From Bacteroidota bacterium (GTDB lineage: Bacteria > Bacteroidota > Bacteroidia > Flavobacteriales_F > PHOS-HE28): DNA of 19,802 bases. The notes under the pieces were generated by a model. The model saw only the letters and a program-made list of their open reading frames with translations, was not told where the DNA came from and made no database searches. Shown piece after piece: positions 15,630 through 19,802 of the stretch. Location of the stretch: contig JAEYYE010000148.1 of assembly GCA_023430945.1 (NCBI GenBank), positions 1 to 19,802 of the forward strand, in the 5' to 3' direction. Every line of letters begins with the position of its first letter. Position 1 is the first letter of the stretch. The translations under genes and the position numbers were made by a program.

Positions 15630-16423
15630 AGGCGATCCATGCGCTCGGTCTCTTCCTTCTCGTTCAACCATCGATCGGCCAATGGGATGTGCCTGTGCGC
15701 ATCGAATTGAACGGTGATCAGGCGGCCTACAAGCAGGTGTTGGGCCTGGCCGATCCGAGCGTGTATGATGCTGCTGTAAGCCTGGAAGCGGCTCTGGCCA
15801 CGAGCATGGCTTACGCAACGGCCACCGGTTCCGCAGCGATCACCGCGAACCTTGTTCCGCCTGCAACGGCATATGTACCTGGCATGGCGATCACCGTCGT
15901 ACCGGACATGGCGAACGAAGCGAACGCCACCCTGGACCTCAACGGCCTTGGTGCTTTTCCGATCGTGAAGTGGGGCGGGATCCCGTTGGACAGCGCCGAT
16001 CTGCTACCCGGAATTCCTGCGCGGCTCGTGTTCGATGGCTCAGCCTTCCAGGTGATCGGCAACACGTACCGTACTTGTCCGCAGGGTTTCCGTGCGGTGG
16101 GGCCAGACTTCTGCATCAGCGATTCCAGCTACGGATCGGCCACGTTCTACCAGGCGGTCATCCACTGCCGCAACATGGATGCGCGGCTGTGCACGTTCTC
16201 GGAATGGATCCAGGGTTGCCGCACCGATGCCGGTTTCAACGCCACTGTTCTTGCTGGTGAATGGGTGGATCACGCGGGCAACAACGGCGCCGATGCGAAG
16301 CAGATGGGCTTTGGGTCCACAGGTTCCGGCGATGGCGATCCGTTCAACGTGCCTTCGTGCCAGCACGGCCGCACCGCAGGGCCCACCACATCGGGACAGA
16401 TACGATGCTGCAGGAACAGATGA
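15626..16423 (+). CDS. Exported tail-fibre-like / eight-cysteine lectin-fold-like protein, paralogue 1
   Basis: A 265-residue protein with a signal peptide (MKAIHALGLFLLVQPSIG, cleaved before QWDVP). Residues ~20-60 (RIELNGD, KQVLGLADPSVYDAAV) and ~85-145 (PGMAITVV, ATLDLNGLGAFPIVK, GIPARLVFDGSAFQVIG) resemble repeats of phage tail-fibre proteins, in which NGLG-x-x-PI and DG-x-x-FQ motifs recur. The C-terminal domain (about 150-265) has eight cysteines: TCPQGF, FCI, HC, RLCTFSEW, GC, SC and the terminal RCC pair. With the E-W pattern, it resembles the C-type-lectin / formylglycine-generating-enzyme (FGE) fold, where RLPTEAEWE and WEW motifs occupy similar positions. It has no T9SS tail. Start and stop overlap the neighbours as ATGA on both sides. 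Role unknown; binding of glycan or partner protein is inferred. Confidence 0.72.
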   Translation: MKAIHALGLFLLVQPSIGQWDVPVRIELNGDQAAYKQVLGLADPSVYDAAVSLEAALATSMAYATATGSAAITANLVPPATAYVPGMAITVVPDMANEANATLDLNGLGAFPIVKWGGIPLDSADLLPGIPARLVFDGSAFQVIGNTYRTCPQGFRAVGPDFCISDSSYGSATFYQAVIHCRNMDARLCTFSEWIQGCRTDAGFNATVLAGEWVDHAGNNGADAKQMGFGSTGSGDGDPFNVPSCQHGRTAGPTTSGQIRCCRNR

Positions 16424-17184
16424 GGTGCCTCTTGCTTCTCTTTTGGATCGCGCCGATCCTTGGCCATGCACAGGTGGTGCTGGATCGGGAGATCCGTCTC
16501 ACGGGCGATCCAGGCGAACGCGCGATCGATGGTGTGGCCTCCCCCACCTGGCCAACTTCCGCCATCACGGTGGGAACATCGGTGCTTGGCATCGCACATT
16601 GGACCGATGCGGTCGTGAATGCGAATACGATCGAGCTTTCCAGTGATGTACCGATCGATGCCTACCGTCCCGGAATGTTGCTGCGATTCTTGTGCCCGAA
16701 CGATCTCAGCGGAGCGCTTCAACTTCGCACCAGTGGCCTTGCGGATCTCCCGCTTCTGCGATCGGATGGGGCGGCGCCGATCCCCGGGCATTTGCGTGCC
16801 GGATCGGTGATCGAAGTGGTGAACGCGGTGGACCGATGGATCATTCTCGCGCCAGTGGAAAAAGGCTGTCCGCCGGGAAGCGTGGCGATCCACGATGGAC
16901 TTTGCATCGACGTGGCGCCCAGCGCGAACATGATCATCTACAACGCCACCGATCATTGCAACGCCAAAGGCGGGAAGCTCTGCACGTGGGATGAATTCTA
17001 TCTGGGCTGCTCGCTGAACGGCCCACAACTCACCGGGCTTTTCACCGAATGGGAATGGATCGACGACACGTCCAACCATTCACACACTGCCGATCAGGCC
17101 GGCCGCTACAATTGCAAGAGCCAGCGCTCCGCAAATCCGGTGCTTTCACAAGGGAAGGCACGCTGCTGCTACCATCCGCGATGA
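16420..17184 (+). CDS. Exported tail-fibre-like / eight-cysteine lectin-fold-like protein, paralogue 2
   Basis: A 254-residue protein homologous to the genes on either side. The signal peptide (MRCLLLLFWIAPILGHA, cleaved before QVVLDR) supports the ATG at 16420, which overlaps the previous stop. The N-terminal half keeps the pattern DREIRLTGDPGERAIDGVASP and YRPGMLLRFLCPNDLSGALQL. The tail-fibre-like motif is less regular than in paralogue 1 (SGLADLPLLRSDG). The C-terminal domain keeps all eight cysteines in order: GCPPGS, LCI, HC, KLCTWDEF, GC, NC and RCCYHPR at the end. FTEWEWIDD corresponds to the WEW element of FGE-like folds. An extra cysteine (FLCPND) in the N-terminal half is absent from the other two. 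Divergence is high, so the triplication is not recent. No enzyme motif was identified. Confidence 0.7.
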   Translation: MRCLLLLFWIAPILGHAQVVLDREIRLTGDPGERAIDGVASPTWPTSAITVGTSVLGIAHWTDAVVNANTIELSSDVPIDAYRPGMLLRFLCPNDLSGALQLRTSGLADLPLLRSDGAAPIPGHLRAGSVIEVVNAVDRWIILAPVEKGCPPGSVAIHDGLCIDVAPSANMIIYNATDHCNAKGGKLCTWDEFYLGCSLNGPQLTGLFTEWEWIDDTSNHSHTADQAGRYNCKSQRSANPVLSQGKARCCYHPR

Positions 17185-17969
17185 GATATGTGCTGATCAT
17201 AGTGTTCCATTCGCTCGTGGGGATCGCGGCCGCACAGATCAAGGTGGATAGGGCGATCGAGCTCAACAGCACCGATCCGGCACAGCGGCAGATCACCGGG
17301 GTGCCTTCGATCGTTGCGCCCGATGCCGTGATCAACGCCGCGACCGAGTTGAACAATGCACATCGTTCCTCCGAACCCGCCGGCGGAGCGCTCTGGCAGA
17401 TCGATCTGCAGGGCCTGGATCAGGCGCCGATACCGGGAACCCAACTTCTGGTGCGATCGCCAGCGCCGATGAACGGCTCGCTGCAGGTGATGGTGAACGA
17501 GCACGGTCCGTTCAACGTCACCTACGGGAATGCCACGAACATCGATGGGAATTGGATCCCGGAAGGCACCATCCTTTCGATCGTCTTCGACGGGAACGGC
17601 TTCCAACTGATGAACGGATCGCCACGTATCCCGAGAGGTTGCCCGGAAGGTCTCGTAGCGGTGAACGAACAGTTCTGCATACAGGTGGATCGCTCACCGC
17701 AGCAGGAATTCTGGGACTCGATCCAAACATGCGGATCGCAAGGGCTGCGCTTGTGCTCGTGGGGTGAATTCTATTCCGCATGCACGGATGCCGCAGTTCT
17801 CGGTCTGCAGAACATGCCATCGGTGTGGGAATGGACGAACAATACGGCGAACGAGGACTATGGTGTGCGCATCGCGGGCAATGGTACTTGTGCGGCGGCC
17901 GCGACCGGCATCGCCACTACGGGTGATCCCTCTGCCGCGAAATACTTCCGCTGCTGCTTCACGCGCTGA
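17181..17969 (+). CDS. Exported tail-fibre-like / eight-cysteine lectin-fold-like protein, paralogue 3
   Basis: A 262-residue protein, the last of the set. The signal peptide is MRYVLIIVFHSLVGIAAA, cleaved before QIKVDR. N-terminal half: DRAIELNSTDPAQRQITGVPS and PGTQLLVRSPAPMNGSLQV, ending ILSIVFDGNGFQLMNG, the clearest tail-fibre-like end among the three. The C-terminal domain has GCPEGL, FCI, TC, RLCSWGEF, AC, TC and FRCCFTR. The run MPSVWEWTNN followed by GVRIAGNGTC strongly recalls the FGE/C-type-lectin-fold signature 'GNVWEWxxD ... VRGGSW ... GFRC', although the active-site cysteines of true FGE are not recognisable. The start overlaps the previous stop as ATGA. The 3' end overlaps the convergent glycosyltransferase gene by 11 bases, with no terminator between them. 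Confidence 0.72.
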   Translation: MRYVLIIVFHSLVGIAAAQIKVDRAIELNSTDPAQRQITGVPSIVAPDAVINAATELNNAHRSSEPAGGALWQIDLQGLDQAPIPGTQLLVRSPAPMNGSLQVMVNEHGPFNVTYGNATNIDGNWIPEGTILSIVFDGNGFQLMNGSPRIPRGCPEGLVAVNEQFCIQVDRSPQQEFWDSIQTCGSQGLRLCSWGEFYSACTDAAVLGLQNMPSVWEWTNNTANEDYGVRIAGNGTCAAAATGIATTGDPSAAKYFRCCFTR

Positions 17970-19071
17970 TCTTGCGGGCAAGGTCCACGAACCGATCGGC
18001 CACCACGGGCCAATGGTATTTCGATCGGGCGAGTTCGTACGATCGGCGGCCCATCCCGGCCCGCGTGCCCGGATCGAGCGAAGCGAAATGCACGATCGCA
18101 GCATACAATGCGTCGGCATCTCCTTTCGGTAGAAGAGAACCGTTCGCGTCGTTCACCAGTTCCGCAGTGGCGCCTACATCGCTCACGAAGATCGGGCGCG
18201 CACGCGCCATAGCCTCCAGCACAACGGTGGGCATTCCCTCGAATCGCGTGGGCAGGATCAGTGCATCGCATTCGGCGTAAAGCCTGAACAATTCGGGATC
18301 GTCAACGCGGCCGAGCAACGTCACATTCCGTGGGATTCCTTTCGCCTTGAACGCTGGCAGAAGAGGACCATCGCCTGCGAGCACGAATTCCACCGGTATT
18401 GCAGCCGGTTCCCGTTGCAACCGATCGGCCACGTGCATCAACACATCGATCCCCTTGTTGAACGCGAATCTTCCGGCGAACAGGAATTTCAATCCGTTCG
18501 AAGGAGCGTAAGGTGTGATCTCTGCTGGAACATCCACCGCATTGGGGATCACTTCGACCGAAGCGGCACTTCCCTTCACCTGTTTGCTGATGATCGGTGT
18601 GAGGCGGCCACCGAGCGAGATCACATGCCGCGCACGGCGCATGATCGAACGCAGCGCCAGCCTGAACGGAATACTCACGAGCTTTTCCTTCACTCCCATC
18701 GCCTGGAACATCTCAAGGCCATGCGGGTGAACGATCGATCTACTGGTGAAGCGATCGATCCCTTTCCACACCGAAAATCCCTGGGAGATGATCACATCCG
18801 GCGAAAGTGCATCGAGCCGGTCGGCCACCGATCCACTGTAACGCCAGAGCTCCCTGAAATAGATCGCCTGCGCATCGATCGGTGGAACGGGAACTTCATC
18901 GATACCCAGCTCCGGATCGAAGATGCGCTCACCATGCGGGTGGATCACGGACAGCCGGATCCCCGGTTTCTTCGCAAGTTCCTCCGCGAGCAATCGCGAA
19001 TGCCGTTGCATGCCGCCAAGCGCGTGAGGGAACACGCCATCGGTGCAAAGGCAGATATGGATCGTGCGCAC
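17959..19071 (-). CDS. GT4-family glycosyltransferase
   Basis: A 370-residue retaining glycosyltransferase of the GT-B fold, GT4 type, acting at the cytoplasmic membrane face on a lipid-linked or protein acceptor. It shows GGMQRHS near 19-25 (N-terminal acceptor domain), HPHGLEMF near 115-122, the domain-joining IPNAVD at 175-180, FAGRFAFNKGIDVL at 198-211 and the donor-binding EX7E motif in RFEGMPTVVLEAMA (E278 and E286). The length is usual for the family. The ATG at 19071 lies 12 bases after the stop of the upstream epimerase, so the two are probably co-transcribed. Its 3' end overlaps the convergent paralogue-3 gene. Donor and acceptor sugars cannot be read from sequence. The epimerase neighbour suggests a modified hexose or uronic acid donor. 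Confidence 0.92.
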   Translation of the reverse strand: MRTIHICLCTDGVFPHALGGMQRHSRLLAEELAKKPGIRLSVIHPHGERIFDPELGIDEVPVPPIDAQAIYFRELWRYSGSVADRLDALSPDVIISQGFSVWKGIDRFTSRSIVHPHGLEMFQAMGVKEKLVSIPFRLALRSIMRRARHVISLGGRLTPIISKQVKGSAASVEVIPNAVDVPAEITPYAPSNGLKFLFAGRFAFNKGIDVLMHVADRLQREPAAIPVEFVLAGDGPLLPAFKAKGIPRNVTLLGRVDDPELFRLYAECDALILPTRFEGMPTVVLEAMARARPIFVSDVGATAELVNDANGSLLPKGDADALYAAIVHFASLDPGTRAGMGRRSYELARSKYHWPVVADRFVDLARKISA

Positions 19072-19083
19072 GGTGGATGTGGA

Positions 19084-19802
19084 TCAGGCCAGCGGAACAT
19101 CTTCGCGCAGCAGGGTCGCCACACCTTCATCGATGCTCCACTTCGGCTCCCAGCCGGTGCGCTCCTTCAATTTCGAGACATCGGCCAGCAGGTGCATGCG
19201 CTCGACCTTCCGTACGCGGGCGGGATCCACCACGATGTTCAGGCGCTCGCCCAATTGTCTTTCGAAAGCTTCCACAACCTCGCGAACACTGTACTCGATC
19301 CCACGGCCGATATTGAAGATCTCGAAACCCGCGCGCACATGATCGAGCAGCGCTACCATCGCATTGGCCATGTCGTCGGTGTGGATGAAATCACGTTTCG
19401 GTCCGAGGTTGCCGAGCTTCAGCTCACGCGACCCCGACATCACCTGTCGTTGTATCTCGGGGATCAGGTGCGGATTGGTCTCGTTCGGCCCGAACGCATT
19501 GAAGAACCGGCCAGCGATCACCGGAATACCTGTGCGCAGGTGGAATTCACTGGCGAGTTTTTCCGTGGCCAGCTTGGTGATCCCGTAGATGTCCAGCGGA
19601 CCGATCTCATGCTCCTCGCCCAACGCGCCGCTCGCGATCGGGTACACCGCCGCTGTGCTCGCCACGAAAACCTGTCGCACCGATCCGGCGCTGGCGCATG
19701 CATCGAGAATGTTGATCGTGCCGGAGATGTTGATCTCCGTAGCCTCGATCGGATGCGCGTTGCAGTAAGGGATGAAATGCACGGCGGCCAGATGGATCAC
19801 AC
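19084..19802 (-). CDS. NAD-dependent epimerase/dehydratase (5' end beyond window)
   Basis: The C-terminal ~239 residues of an extended short-chain dehydrogenase acting on nucleotide sugars. The frame is open at the window edge, and VIHLAAVHFIPYC is an internal family motif (usually 'DxVIHLAA' about 60-70 residues in), so the Rossmann GxxGxxG part is missing here rather than absent from the gene. Visible are FVASTAAVYP, the catalytic YGITKLATEK (YxxxK), GRFFNAFGPNETNPHLIPEI, KRDFIHTDDMANAM and the C-terminal ERTGWEPKWSIDEGV. The pattern fits UDP-glucose 4-epimerase-like or related enzymes; the specific reaction is unclear. It is distinct from the epimerase at 6788-7717. It is followed after 12 bases by the GT4 gene. 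Confidence 0.9.
   Translation of the reverse strand, partial: VIHLAAVHFIPYCNAHPIEATEINISGTINILDACASAGSVRQVFVASTAAVYPIASGALGEEHEIGPLDIYGITKLATEKLASEFHLRTGIPVIAGRFFNAFGPNETNPHLIPEIQRQVMSGSRELKLGNLGPKRDFIHTDDMANAMVALLDHVRAGFEIFNIGRGIEYSVREVVEAFERQLGERLNIVVDPARVRKVERMHLLADVSKLKERTGWEPKWSIDEGVATLLREDVPLA

Noticed and set aside
15626..17969. Diversity-generating retroelement with lectin-fold target proteins
   Set aside because: The C-terminal fold is suggestive, but no reverse transcriptase, template repeat or near-identical repeat copy is visible, and the last codons are not of the adenine-rich variable type.
15626..17969. Prophage or phage tail module
   Set aside because: Tail-fibre-like motifs occur, but each protein has a Sec signal peptide and follows a T9SS gene; no capsid, terminase, tail tube or integrase is present.
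1..19802. Cyanobacterial-type HIP1 repeats as the source of GATC enrichment
   Set aside because: HIP1 needs GCGATCGC; most sites here share only GATC or CGATCG with variable flanks, and the proteins are clearly Bacteroidota-like.

Overview
The window is a gene-dense, GC-rich stretch of a chromosome, almost certainly from a Bacteroidota (probably a Flavobacteriales-like lineage). The evidence is threefold. It carries proteins with type IX secretion system (T9SS) sorting tails of both type A and type B. It has a PorG/DUF6089-like outer-membrane protein. It repeatedly shows the Bacteroidota -7 promoter box TAnnTTTG immediately before start codons. No rRNA, tRNA, CRISPR array, transposase or integrase was seen, and no gene-free stretch exceeds 300 bases.

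Layout. (1) 1-402, minus: the 5' end of guaB (IMP dehydrogenase). (2) 403-675: a repeat-like intergenic spacer with palindromes and a dispersed 'CTGAGCTTGTCGAAGG'-type element. (3) 676-3769, minus: a nitronate monooxygenase/FabK-like flavoprotein followed directly by a large fibronectin-III-type T9SS type B surface protein. (4) 3911-4852, plus: a PorG/DUF6089-like beta-barrel protein ending in a clear hairpin terminator. (5) 4905-7717, minus: an NAD-dependent sugar epimerase/decarboxylase and a glutamine-hydrolysing asparagine synthetase, overlapping by one base. (6) 7753-14680, minus: an apparent five-gene operon of a DUF4956-like membrane protein, a CotH-like kinase, an O-antigen ligase/polymerase-like membrane protein, a second CotH-like protein fused to a beta-helix, and a calcineurin-like phosphoesterase with an altered metal site. 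(7) 14748-17969, plus: an apparent four-gene operon, divergent from (6), of one T9SS type A protein followed by three tandem paralogues. Each paralogue joins a phage-tail-fibre-like N-terminal half to an eight-cysteine domain resembling the C-type-lectin/formylglycine-generating-enzyme fold. (8) 17959-19802, minus: a GT4 glycosyltransferase preceded by a second NAD-dependent epimerase that runs off the window.

Taken together, 4905-19802 looks like a cell-surface locus: sugar-nucleotide enzymes, a glycosyltransferase, a polymer ligase, two secretory-type CotH kinase-fold proteins with a phosphoesterase, and a set of exported lectin-like proteins. The two parts most worth a second look are the CotH/ligase/phosphoesterase operon and the tail-fibre/lectin triplet, which share a 67-base divergent promoter region. 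The tetramer GATC, and especially CGATCG, is strikingly over-represented in parts of the window but not in others.
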